Shown one piece after another: positions 38,399 through 45,278 of a stretch of DNA of 64,000 nucleotides. The stretch covers positions 620,001-684,000 of the forward strand of contig NZ_RSEB01000002.1 of NCBI RefSeq assembly GCF_003933745.1. The letters are read 5' to 3'. The first letter of the stretch is position 1; each line of letters starts with the position of its first letter. The notes beneath the pieces are model-generated. The model was not told the DNA's origin. It ran no database searches and was given only the letters and a program-made list of their open reading frames with translations. The translations under genes were made by a program, and so were the position numbers. This DNA comes from Glycomyces terrestris (GTDB taxonomy: Bacteria; Actinomycetota; Actinomycetes; Mycobacteriales; Micromonosporaceae).

Positions 38399-40074
38399 AC
38401 CTCGCCCAGGAGATGAGCGACTCCAACCGCATCCTGACGATCGCCCTGTTCATGGTGATGGTTCTGGTGACCATCCTCATCACCATCCAGGGTGGACGCA
38501 AGACCCGGACGGCCACCGACTTCCACTCCGGCGGCCGCGGCTTCTCCGCGGTCCAGAACGGCTTCGCCGTCGCCGGCGACTACGTCTCCGCCGCCTCGTT
38601 CCTCGGCATCGCGGGCACCATCGCCCTCTACGGCTACGACGGGTTCCTCTACTCGATCGGCTTCCTCGTCGCCTGGCTCGTCGCGCTGCTCCTCGTCGCC
38701 GAGTCCCTGCGCAACTCCGGCCGCTTCACCGTCGCCGACGCGCTCTCCTACCGCATGAAGCAGCGGCCGGTCCGCACCGCCGCCTCCATCGCCACCCTGA
38801 GCATCTCGATCTTCTACCTGCTCGCGCAGATGGTCGGCACCGGCGCGCTCGTCACGCTCCTGCTCGGCATCAAGGAGGGCGAGACCTTCCTCGGCATGGA
38901 CTCCGGCGCCGCGAAGGTCGTCGGCATCGTCGTCACCGGCCTCCTCATGGTCGCGTACGTCGCCTTCGGCGGCATGAAGGGCACGACCTGGGTCCAGATC
39001 TTCCAGGCCTGCGTCAAGATCGGCCTCGCGTTCGTCCTGGCGATCCTCGTGCTCGTCGAGTACAACTTCAACCTCTCGGACCTGCTCGGCGACGCCGCCA
39101 GCGTCTCCGGCCAGGGCGCGGCCTTCCTCGAACCGGGGCTGCGCTACGGCACCGAGGTCCCAGGGGACGCGCTCCAGACGCTGTGGAACAAGCTCGACCT
39201 CATCAGCCTCGGCCTCGCGCTGGTGCTGGGCACGGCCGGACTGCCGCACGTCCTCATCCGCTTCTACACCACCCCCGACGGCAAGACGGCCCGCCGCTCG
39301 GTCAACTGGGCCATCGGCCTGATCGGCATGTTCTACCTGCTCACCCTCGTGCTCGGCTTCGGCGCCGCCGCGATGGTCGGCCGGGAGGCGATCATCGCCG
39401 AGAACCCGGCCGGCAACTCCGCCGCGCCGCAGCTTTCCCAGGTCATCGGCGAGAACATCGCCGGCTCGACCGGCGGCGCGATCATGCTGGCGCTCATCGC
39501 GTCCGCGGCCTTCGCGGCGATCCTCTCGGTGGTCGCGGGCCTCATCATCGCCTGCTCGTCCTCGCTCGCCCACGACCTCTACAACGGGGTCTTCAAGCAC
39601 GGCAAGGCCAGTGGGCACCAGGAGGTCGTCTTCGCGAAGTTCGCGGCGGTCGGCGTCGGCGCCATCGCCGTCGTCATCGCGGTCTTCGCGCAGGACCTCA
39701 ACGTCGCGTTCCTGGTCGCGCTCGCCTTCGCGGTGGCCGCCTCCGCGAACCTCCCGACGCTGCTGTTCAGCCTCTTCTGGAAGCGGTTCAACACCGCCGG
39801 CGCCGTCGCCGGCATCTACGGCGGCCTCATCTCCGCCATCTCGCTGGTGATCTTCTCCCCGACGTTCTCCGGCACCGAGACTTCGCTGCTCGGCGAAGGG
39901 GTCGACATCGCATGGTTCCCGCTGTCGAACCCCGGCCTGGTCTCCATCCCGTTCGGGCTCGTCTGCGCCGTGGTCGGCACGCTGATGAGCAAGGAATCCA
40001 ACCCCGACCGGTTCGCGTCCATGCAAGTGCGGGCGCTGACCGGAGCGGGTGCCGAACGGGCCTCGGTGCACTAG
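38395..40074 (+). CDS. actP: cation:acetate symporter (SSS family, ActP/MctC-like)
   Basis: 559 residues, about 13 membrane helices. FHSGGRGFSAVQNGFAVAGD and YVSAASFLGIAG are the ActP-type N-terminal signature; GLPHVLIRFYTTPDGKTARRS and the C-terminal ESNPDRFASMQVRA also fit. It imports acetate and perhaps other monocarboxylates with Na+ or H+. Translationally coupled to the DUF485 gene. A terminator separates it from the sensor kinase, so the two-component genes have their own promoter. Confidence 0.92.
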   Translation: MNLAQEMSDSNRILTIALFMVMVLVTILITIQGGRKTRTATDFHSGGRGFSAVQNGFAVAGDYVSAASFLGIAGTIALYGYDGFLYSIGFLVAWLVALLLVAESLRNSGRFTVADALSYRMKQRPVRTAASIATLSISIFYLLAQMVGTGALVTLLLGIKEGETFLGMDSGAAKVVGIVVTGLLMVAYVAFGGMKGTTWVQIFQACVKIGLAFVLAILVLVEYNFNLSDLLGDAASVSGQGAAFLEPGLRYGTEVPGDALQTLWNKLDLISLGLALVLGTAGLPHVLIRFYTTPDGKTARRSVNWAIGLIGMFYLLTLVLGFGAAAMVGREAIIAENPAGNSAAPQLSQVIGENIAGSTGGAIMLALIASAAFAAILSVVAGLIIACSSSLAHDLYNGVFKHGKASGHQEVVFAKFAAVGVGAIAVVIAVFAQDLNVAFLVALAFAVAASANLPTLLFSLFWKRFNTAGAVAGIYGGLISAISLVIFSPTFSGTETSLLGEGVDIAWFPLSNPGLVSIPFGLVCAVVGTLMSKESNPDRFASMQVRALTGAGAERASVH

Positions 40075-40084
40075 GCGGCCCCCA

Positions 40085-40115
40085 GGCGGGGAGGGCCGGG
40101 GCGGCCCTCCCCGCC
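40085..40115 (+). terminator. terminator after the first symporter gene
   Basis: A 13-bp perfect stem (40085-40097 with 40103-40115) with a 5-nt loop, 10 nt after the stop. Confidence 0.75.
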
Positions 40116-40117
40116 GC

Positions 40118-40153
40118 TTATCGACGCAATGTGCGCCACGTTACAGTTGCAGG
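40118..40153 (+). promoter_or_regulatory. leaderless promoter of the sensor-kinase operon
   Basis: TTATCG (40118-40123), an 18-nt spacer and TACAGT (40142-40147) are followed by 6 nt and GTG 40154, the arrangement expected for a transcript beginning at the start codon. Confidence 0.5.
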
Positions 40154-41212
40154 GTGATCGCGCGATCCCCTCATCGCCAACGGCGGCGGACCGGCGGCGC
40201 GGCGACCCTCGCCGCGCTGCGCCTGTCGCGCCAGATCGGCGAGGCCCTCGCCGACGGCCTCACCGGCAAGGGCGCCCAAGTGGCCGCCCGCCGCCTGGCC
40301 CGGCTCCTCGCGGCGGACGCCGTCGCGCTCGCCGACTGCGAGAAGATCCTCGCCACCGCCGGGAGCCTCGACCCCGACGCGGCCGCGGCCCTCCTCGTCG
40401 AGACCCTCGACGTCCTCGAACCGGTCACCGCCCCGCCCCTGCGCGCGGCCCCGCTCGTCGTCTCCGGCGACCTCGCCGGGTGCCTGCTCGTCTCCGGGGA
40501 CGTCGGCGACGCCGACCTCGCCGAGGCCGCCGACCTCGTCGCCCGGGCCCTCGACCACGCCGACCTCGTGCGGGCCCGAGAACGCATCGCCGAAGCCGAC
40601 CTGCGCACCCTCCGAGCCCAGATCTCCCCGCACTTCATGCACAACGCCCTGGCCGCCATCAGCGCCCACACCCGCACCGACCCCGAGCGCGCCCGCGAGC
40701 TCCTCACCGACTTCTCCGACTACCTGCGCTACTCCTTCGCGGGGACCGGCGACTTCGCCACCGTGGCCGACGAGCTCCACGCCGTCCAGACCTACCTCGA
40801 ACTCCAGCGGGCCCGCTTCGACGACCGACTCGACATCACCGTGCGCATCGCCCCGGAGGTCCTGCCCGTGCCCATCCCGTTCCTGGTGGTCCAGCCGATC
40901 GTGGAGAACGCCGTCCGCCACGGCTTCGAGACCAAGCCCGGCACCGGCCACATCGCCGTGCGCGGCTTCTCCGAGGGGCCCCTGTGCGTCATCGAGGTCG
41001 AGGACGACGGCGCCGGCATGGACCCCGAGGTCGCCAAGGCGATCCTGACCGGCAGCCGCGCCGGCTCCGGCCGCATCGGCCTCGCGAACGTGGACAAGCG
41101 CCTCCGCGCCGTCTACGGTCCCGAGTACGGCCTGTGGCTCGACACCGCCCCCGGCGCCGGCACCAAGGCCACCGTGCGCATCCCCCGCTACGCCAGAGGA
41201 GTCCACGCATGA
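40154..41212 (+). CDS. LytS-type sensor histidine kinase
   Basis: 352 residues without membrane helices. A GAF-like N-terminal region (about 20-150) precedes the His_kinase domain, with the phospho-accepting His in LRAQISPHFMHNALAAI. The ATP-binding domain has PFLVVQPIVENAVRHGF (N box) and VEDDGAGMDPE and GSGRIGLANVDKRL (G boxes). It should phosphorylate the LytTR regulator encoded next. As a soluble kinase it would sense a cytosolic signal, plausibly linked to acetate or pyruvate uptake (inference). Its TGA overlaps the ATG of a 25-residue ORF. Confidence 0.92.
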   Translation: MIARSPHRQRRRTGGAATLAALRLSRQIGEALADGLTGKGAQVAARRLARLLAADAVALADCEKILATAGSLDPDAAAALLVETLDVLEPVTAPPLRAAPLVVSGDLAGCLLVSGDVGDADLAEAADLVARALDHADLVRARERIAEADLRTLRAQISPHFMHNALAAISAHTRTDPERARELLTDFSDYLRYSFAGTGDFATVADELHAVQTYLELQRARFDDRLDITVRIAPEVLPVPIPFLVVQPIVENAVRHGFETKPGTGHIAVRGFSEGPLCVIEVEDDGAGMDPEVAKAILTGSRAGSGRIGLANVDKRLRAVYGPEYGLWLDTAPGAGTKATVRIPRYARGVHA

Positions 41213-41286
41213 GCGCCAGCACCGCGCCCCCCGCGCCGCCCCGGAGCGGCCCCGCCTGCCGCCCGCGCCGGAGCGGACGCCCATGA
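41209..41286 (+). CDS. 25-residue micro-ORF between kinase and regulator
   Basis: ATG at 41209 overlaps the kinase stop (ATGA) and its own TGA overlaps the start of the regulator (ATGA, 41283-41286). The product MSASTAPPAPPRSGPACRPR continues for five more residues and is Pro/Arg-rich with no recognisable domain. It may be translated only to couple kinase and regulator synthesis, or may be a real peptide. The frame differs from both neighbours. Confidence 0.5.
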   Translation: MSASTAPPAPPRSGPACRPRRSGRP

Positions 41287-42029
41287 GCGGCACCGGCCTC
41301 CGCGTCCTCGTCGTCGAGGACGAGTCCTCCACCCGCGCCGAGCTCGCGGGCCAGCTCGCCGAGCAGCCGAGCGTCGGCGAGGTCCAGTGCGCCGCGGGCG
41401 GCGACGAGGCCGTGCGCCTCCTCGGCGAAGGCACCTTCGACGCCGCGTTCCTCGACATCGCCATGCCCGGCCTCACCGGGATCGACGTCGCCCGCATCCT
41501 GCGCCGCCTCTCGCACCCGCCCGCGATCGTGTTCGTCACCGCCTACGACAACCACGCCGTCGAGGCGTTCGGCCTCGGCGCGGTCGACTACCTGCTCAAG
41601 CCCTTCCGGCCCGAGCGCCTCGCCGAGGCCGTGGCCCGCATCGGCCGCCGCACCGGCCCGGCCCCGGCGGGGGACAAGGCCGACGACCTCGCCGTCGTCC
41701 AAGTGGAGCTCGCCGGGCGCACCGTGTTCGTGCGCCGCGACGACATCGCCTACGCCGAGGCCCACGGCGACTACGTGCGGCTCCACTCAGGACAGCACTC
41801 GCACCTGCTGCGCCAGTCCCTCACCTACCTCGAGGAGGTCTGGGACGCCGCCGGCTTCGTGCGCGCCCACCGCTCCTTCCTCGTCAACCTCGCCTCGATC
41901 ACCGAACTGCGCGTCACCTCCACGGCCGGCCTCGTCGCCGTCACCGGCGCCGGCGAGGTCCCCGTGAGCCGCCGCCACTCGCGCCTCCTGCGCGAACGCC
42001 TCCTCCAAGCGGTGCGCGGCGACTCATGA
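41283..42029 (+). CDS. LytTR-family response regulator
   Basis: 248 residues. The receiver domain has acidic pocket EDE (LRVLVVEDES), phospho-accepting Asp in AAFLDIAMPGLTG, Thr in FVTAYD and Lys in LLKPFRPERL. The C-terminal LytTR DNA-binding domain has DIAYAEAHGDYVRLH and FVRAHRSFLVNLASI with VPVSRRHSRLLRERL. It resembles BtsR/YpdB-type regulators, which control monocarboxylate or pyruvate transporters; the likely targets are the two symporter genes around it. Confidence 0.94.
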   Translation: MSGTGLRVLVVEDESSTRAELAGQLAEQPSVGEVQCAAGGDEAVRLLGEGTFDAAFLDIAMPGLTGIDVARILRRLSHPPAIVFVTAYDNHAVEAFGLGAVDYLLKPFRPERLAEAVARIGRRTGPAPAGDKADDLAVVQVELAGRTVFVRRDDIAYAEAHGDYVRLHSGQHSHLLRQSLTYLEEVWDAAGFVRAHRSFLVNLASITELRVTSTAGLVAVTGAGEVPVSRRHSRLLRERLLQAVRGDS

Positions 42030-42229
42030 CCCCCGTCCGCCCCGCCCGACCGGCCCGCAGCGCTCGGCGCCTCGTGACTCCGGCCCGCAGCGCTCGGCGC
42101 CGCTCGAATCGGAGTGAACACGGCGCGGGCAGCAGCTGTCGCCTCGCGCGACCAACGCGCGGCACCCGCCGCGGTGAACGCCGAAAAGCGCGCGCTCACC
42201 GCCGCCCCACCCGCCCGGAGTCGCCGTGA
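42026..42229 (+). CDS. 67-residue Arg-rich ORF between regulator and symporter genes
   Basis: ATG 42026 overlaps the regulator stop (ATGA) and the TGA at 42227-42229 overlaps the next start (GTGA). The product is strongly basic, with an internal duplication (PARSARRL and PARSARRR), and shows no hydrophobic segment. It may be a small nucleic-acid-binding peptide, a coupling ORF, or an artefact of GC-rich sequence. The double overlap is the main support. Confidence 0.45.
   Translation: MTPVRPARPARSARRLVTPARSARRRSNRSEHGAGSSCRLARPTRGTRRGERRKARAHRRPTRPESP
42051..42101 (+). repeat. 21-bp perfect tandem direct repeat with 30-bp period
   Basis: The 21-bp unit CGGCCCGCAGCGCTCGGCGCC minus its last base is seen at 42051-42070 and again at 42081-42100 (21 bp including the final C), giving a 30-bp period, which is in frame for the 67-codon ORF. 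The core AGCGCT is palindromic. Confidence 0.85.
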
Positions 42230-42579
42230 CGCAGCGGGTCCGCGTCACCAGCCCCCAGACCCGCCTCGCGCAGCGGCGCGGGGCGGACGCCATGGGGCGG
42301 CTGAGCCACCTCGCCGGCCGCCCGCCGATGCCCTCGACCGCGATCGACCTCGACGCCGCCGAGCGCGCCCTGCGCCGCCAGCGCCGCCTCGCCGTGCACA
42401 CCGCCGCCGCCCTCCTGGTGGCCTTGGCCGCCCTGCTCACGGCCGCCGCGCTCGTGCCCGGCCGCCTCGGCTGGGCCGTCCTGTTCTTCGCGCCCTACCC
42501 GGTGCTCCTCGCGCTGGCCGCCGTCCACGTGCGCCGCGCCGAGCGCGTCGAGGACGACCACGCCGAAGGCGGCCCCTGA
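42226..42579 (+). CDS. small two-helix membrane protein, DUF485-like position
   Basis: 117 residues. A basic N-terminal half precedes two hydrophobic helices (VHTAAALLVALAALLTAAAL and WAVLFFAPYPVLLALAAVHV), ending with charged RRAERVEDDHAEGGP. Sequence similarity to DUF485 is weak, but position, size and topology match the symporter-partner role of the gene at 38042. GTG 42226 overlaps the previous ORF; its TGA overlaps the symporter ATG by one base. Confidence 0.75.
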   Translation: MTQRVRVTSPQTRLAQRRGADAMGRLSHLAGRPPMPSTAIDLDAAERALRRQRRLAVHTAAALLVALAALLTAAALVPGRLGWAVLFFAPYPVLLALAAVHVRRAERVEDDHAEGGP

Positions 42580-44087
42580 TGCTCGGCCTGGCCTCGATCA
42601 CGCTGGTGCTCGTCTCCAGCGTCGTCATCGGCGTGTGGGGCGTGCGCGCGGCCCGCTCCACCCCGGACTTCCTGGTCGCCTCCCGCTCGATCGTGCCCGG
42701 CTGGAACGCCCTCGCCATCGCCGGCGAGTACGTCTCGGCCGCCTCGGTCCTCGGCCTCGCGGGCCTGCTCGTCAAGAACGGCGTGGGCGCGATGTGGTAC
42801 GCCGTGGGCTTCACCGCCGGGTACGTGCTCGTCGCGGCCCTCGTCGCCGGCCCGATGCGCCGCAGCGGCGCCTACACCGTCCCCGACTTCGCCGAGTACC
42901 GCCTCGGCTCCCCGCGCATCCGCCGCATGTGCGGGCTCGTGGTCCTGGTGATCATGCTGCTGTACCTGCTGCCGCAGTTCAAGGCCGCCGGGGTCGTGCT
43001 CGAACTCGTCTCCGGCATCCCGTACTGGATCGGCGTCATCGGCGCCGGCCTCGTCGTCTCCTCCACGATCGCGGTCGGCGGGATGCGCTCGGCCACCTAC
43101 GTGCAGGCGTTCCACTACCTCGTGAAGCTCGCGTTCATCGCCGGCCCCGCGATCGCCCTGATCGTCCTCGCCGGGACCGAGCGCCGCGCGGCCGCGCTCG
43201 CCGCCGCCGGTCCCGACCCCGACTGGGCCCGGCCGCTCCTCGACCTCGACGGCTCGGGGCACTCGGTCCTCGCCACGGTCTCGGTCCTGGTGGCGACCAC
43301 GCTGGGCGCCATGGGACTCCCGCACGTCGTCATGCGCTTCCACACCGTCGCGGGCGCGCGGGCGGCCCGCCGCGTCGCCGTCTCGGTGATCCTGCTGCTG
43401 AGCCTGTTCTACCTGTTCCCGATCGTCTTCGGCCTCCTCGGCCGCGTCGTGGTCCCGAATCCGGAGGAGACCGACGTCGTCCCGGTCCTCGTGCCGGAGG
43501 CCATCGCGCCCGGCACCGTCGGCGCGGTCCTCACCGCGCTCGTGGCCGCCGGCGCGTTCGCGGCGTTCCTGTCGACCTCCTCGGGCCTCCTGCTGGCGCT
43601 CGCCGGGGGCCTCTCGCACGACCTGTTCGGCGGCTCGCTCTCGAAGCTGCGCATGGGGGTCCTGGCCGGCACCGCCCTCGCCGTGGTCCTGTCGCTCCCG
43701 GCCGCCGACGTCGACATCAACGTCCTGGTCGGCTGGGCCTTCGCCGTCGCGGCCTCCACCTTCTGCCCGCTGCTGACCCTCGGCATCTGGTGGCGCGGCC
43801 TCACCGCGACCGGCGCCACGGCCGGGCTCCTGGTCGGCGCGGCCTCCTCCACCGGCGCGGCCCTCGCCTCGGTCCTCCTCGACCTCCCGCCCGGCACCTG
43901 GTCGATCCTGCTCGCCCAGCCTGCACTGTGGACGGTCCCGCTCGCGTTCGCCGTCATGGCCGCCGCCTCCCGCCCCGGCGCGGTCCCCGACTGGGCCGGC
44001 GAGGCCGTGCTGCGCCTCCACGTGCCCGGCCGCTACTCGACCGGCGACACCGGCCCGATCCGCGTGCGCGACACCGCGTCCCGCTGA
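42579..44087 (+). CDS. sodium:solute symporter (acetate/monocarboxylate type)
   Basis: 502 residues, about 13 membrane helices. SIVPGWNALAIAGEYVSAAS and GLPHVVMRFHTVAGARAARR resemble the first symporter but the protein is about 57 residues shorter and clearly diverged, so substrate may differ. It is the last gene of the coupled kinase-regulator operon, the usual place for the main regulated transporter. No hairpin terminator was recognised after it. Confidence 0.9.
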   Translation: MLGLASITLVLVSSVVIGVWGVRAARSTPDFLVASRSIVPGWNALAIAGEYVSAASVLGLAGLLVKNGVGAMWYAVGFTAGYVLVAALVAGPMRRSGAYTVPDFAEYRLGSPRIRRMCGLVVLVIMLLYLLPQFKAAGVVLELVSGIPYWIGVIGAGLVVSSTIAVGGMRSATYVQAFHYLVKLAFIAGPAIALIVLAGTERRAAALAAAGPDPDWARPLLDLDGSGHSVLATVSVLVATTLGAMGLPHVVMRFHTVAGARAARRVAVSVILLLSLFYLFPIVFGLLGRVVVPNPEETDVVPVLVPEAIAPGTVGAVLTALVAAGAFAAFLSTSSGLLLALAGGLSHDLFGGSLSKLRMGVLAGTALAVVLSLPAADVDINVLVGWAFAVAASTFCPLLTLGIWWRGLTATGATAGLLVGAASSTGAALASVLLDLPPGTWSILLAQPALWTVPLAFAVMAAASRPGAVPDWAGEAVLRLHVPGRYSTGDTGPIRVRDTASR

Positions 44088-44130
44088 GCCCGGCCTCCCG
44101 CCGAGCCGTCCGCCGAGCAGACCCGGGCCG

Positions 44131-44167
44131 AAAACCGTTCGACGGCCCCCGCGGCGTGCGGTACCCT
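44131..44167 (+). promoter_or_regulatory. WhiB7-type promoter of the erm leader
   Basis: AAAA (44131-44134), 3 nt, TTCGAC (-35, 44138-44143), 18-nt spacer, TACCCT (-10, 44162-44167). An AT-rich element exactly 3 bp upstream of the -35 box is the hallmark described for WhiB7-activated antibiotic-resistance promoters. The run of A is conspicuous in this GC-rich region. The ATG of the leader ORF follows 7 nt after the -10 box. Confidence 0.6.
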
Positions 44168-44174
44168 CGCCCGC

Positions 44175-44249
44175 ATGTGGGGATCTCCAGGGCTGAACGC
44201 GTGCGCCGCGTTCAGCTCGTGCTTCATCCGGCTGCGCGCGGCGGCCTAG
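44175..44249 (+). CDS. 24-residue erm leader peptide (putative macrolide-sensing)
   Basis: The ORF MWGSPGLNACAAFSSCFIRL ends with RAAA and stops at TAG (44247-44249). It begins 7 nt after a -10 box, so it would be translated from a leaderless mRNA. Codons 19-21 encode Arg-Leu-Arg, the +X+ type motif at which macrolide-bound ribosomes stall in ErmDL-class leaders. A 10-bp hairpin lies inside the ORF and an alternative pairing downstream. It precedes an Erm-type methyltransferase by 134 nt. Translation and stalling are inferred. Confidence 0.65.
   Translation: MWGSPGLNACAAFSSCFIRLRAAA
44192..44216 (+). promoter_or_regulatory. attenuator-like hairpin inside the erm leader ORF
   Basis: A perfect 10-bp stem (44192-44201 with 44207-44216), 5-nt loop. 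Its 3' part of the left arm and loop (44199-44206) can instead pair with 44259-44266 (8 bp), giving mutually exclusive structures as in known erm leaders. Confidence 0.5.
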
Positions 44250-44338
44250 GCCCCGCACGCGCACGCTTCCGACCCCGGCCCCGGCCGGGCCTCCCGGGTG
44301 CCCTCTGACGCACCCGCTGCGCCGCTGCGCGGTCTAGG

Positions 44339-44359
44339 CGAATCGACCGTTCCGATTCG
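44339..44359 (+). promoter_or_regulatory. hairpin just upstream of the erm ribosome-binding site
   Basis: A 7-bp stem (44339-44345 with 44353-44359) ends 13 nt before GGAGG (44372-44376). It could take part in the switch that hides or exposes the erm start. Confidence 0.4.
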
Positions 44360-44383
44360 TCCACTCCGCACGGAGGATCTCCC

Positions 44384-45181
44384 ATGTCCCGCAGCCAGTT
44401 CCCGCGCTCCCGCGAGTCGCGGCCCGTCTCCGACCGCAAGCGCCTGTCCCAGAACTTCCTCGCCGACCCGCACCTGGCGCGCCGCCTCGCGGCCGACGTC
44501 GGCCCCGACGACCTCGTCGTCGAGGTCGGCCCCGGCGGCGGCATGCTCACCGGGCCGCTCCTCGACCGCGCCCGCCGCGTCGTCGCCTACGAGAAGGACC
44601 GCCACTTCGCCGAGCGCCTGCGGTCCCGCTTCGGGCACCGCGAGCACTTCCGGCTCCACACCGGCGACTTCCGCGACGCGCACCCGCCGCGCGAGCCGTT
44701 CCGCGTCGTCGCCAACGTGCCCTTCGCGATCACCACCGACATCGTCCGCTGGTGCCTGGACGCCCGCGCCCTCACCGACGCGTCCCTGGTGGTCCAGCTC
44801 GAGTTCGCCCGCAAGCACACCGGCGACTACGGCCGCTGGTCGAAGCTGGCCGTCGACGCGTGGCCCGAGCACGAGCTCGCCCTCGGCGTCCGCATCGGCC
44901 GCGACAGGTTCCGGCCCGTGCCGAAGGTCGACGCCGCCGTCCTCCACCTGCGCCGCCGCCCGAGACCGCTGCTGCCCAGGCGCGCCCTCGCCGACTACCG
45001 CGACATGGTCGCCCTGGGCTTCACCGGCGTCGGCGGCTCCCTGGCCGCCTCGCTGCGCCAAGCCGTCCCGGCCCGCGCCGCCGCCCGCGCCTGCGCCGAG
45101 GCCGGCATCGCCAAGGACGCGCCGTGCGGCCTCGTCCCGCCCGACCGCTGGATCGCGCTCTACCGCGCGCTCACCAGGTAG
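44384..45181 (+). CDS. erm: 23S rRNA adenine-N6 methyltransferase, Erm family
   Basis: 265 residues. Erm enzymes methylate A2058 of 23S rRNA and give resistance to macrolides, lincosamides and streptogramin B. Motifs: RLSQNFL (motif X), VEVGPGGGMLTGPLL (SAM site), VVAYEKDRHF, and the catalytic NVPFAITTDIV (motif IV). DRFRPVPKVDAAVLHL follows. The NVPF form and lack of a long C-terminal domain favour Erm over the housekeeping KsgA. GGAGG is 7 nt before ATG 44384. An upstream leader peptide and WhiB7-like promoter suggest inducible intrinsic resistance. Confidence 0.9.
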   Translation: MSRSQFPRSRESRPVSDRKRLSQNFLADPHLARRLAADVGPDDLVVEVGPGGGMLTGPLLDRARRVVAYEKDRHFAERLRSRFGHREHFRLHTGDFRDAHPPREPFRVVANVPFAITTDIVRWCLDARALTDASLVVQLEFARKHTGDYGRWSKLAVDAWPEHELALGVRIGRDRFRPVPKVDAAVLHLRRRPRPLLPRRALADYRDMVALGFTGVGGSLAASLRQAVPARAAARACAEAGIAKDAPCGLVPPDRWIALYRALTR

Positions 45182-45278
45182 GGCATCAGGGGGTGCCGGG
45201 TCGGTTGCCGCGCCCGATTAAGGTTGAACCGCCCGGCCCGGCCCCCCTTGCCCGGTCCTCGTCGTCTTGGAGCCGTTC

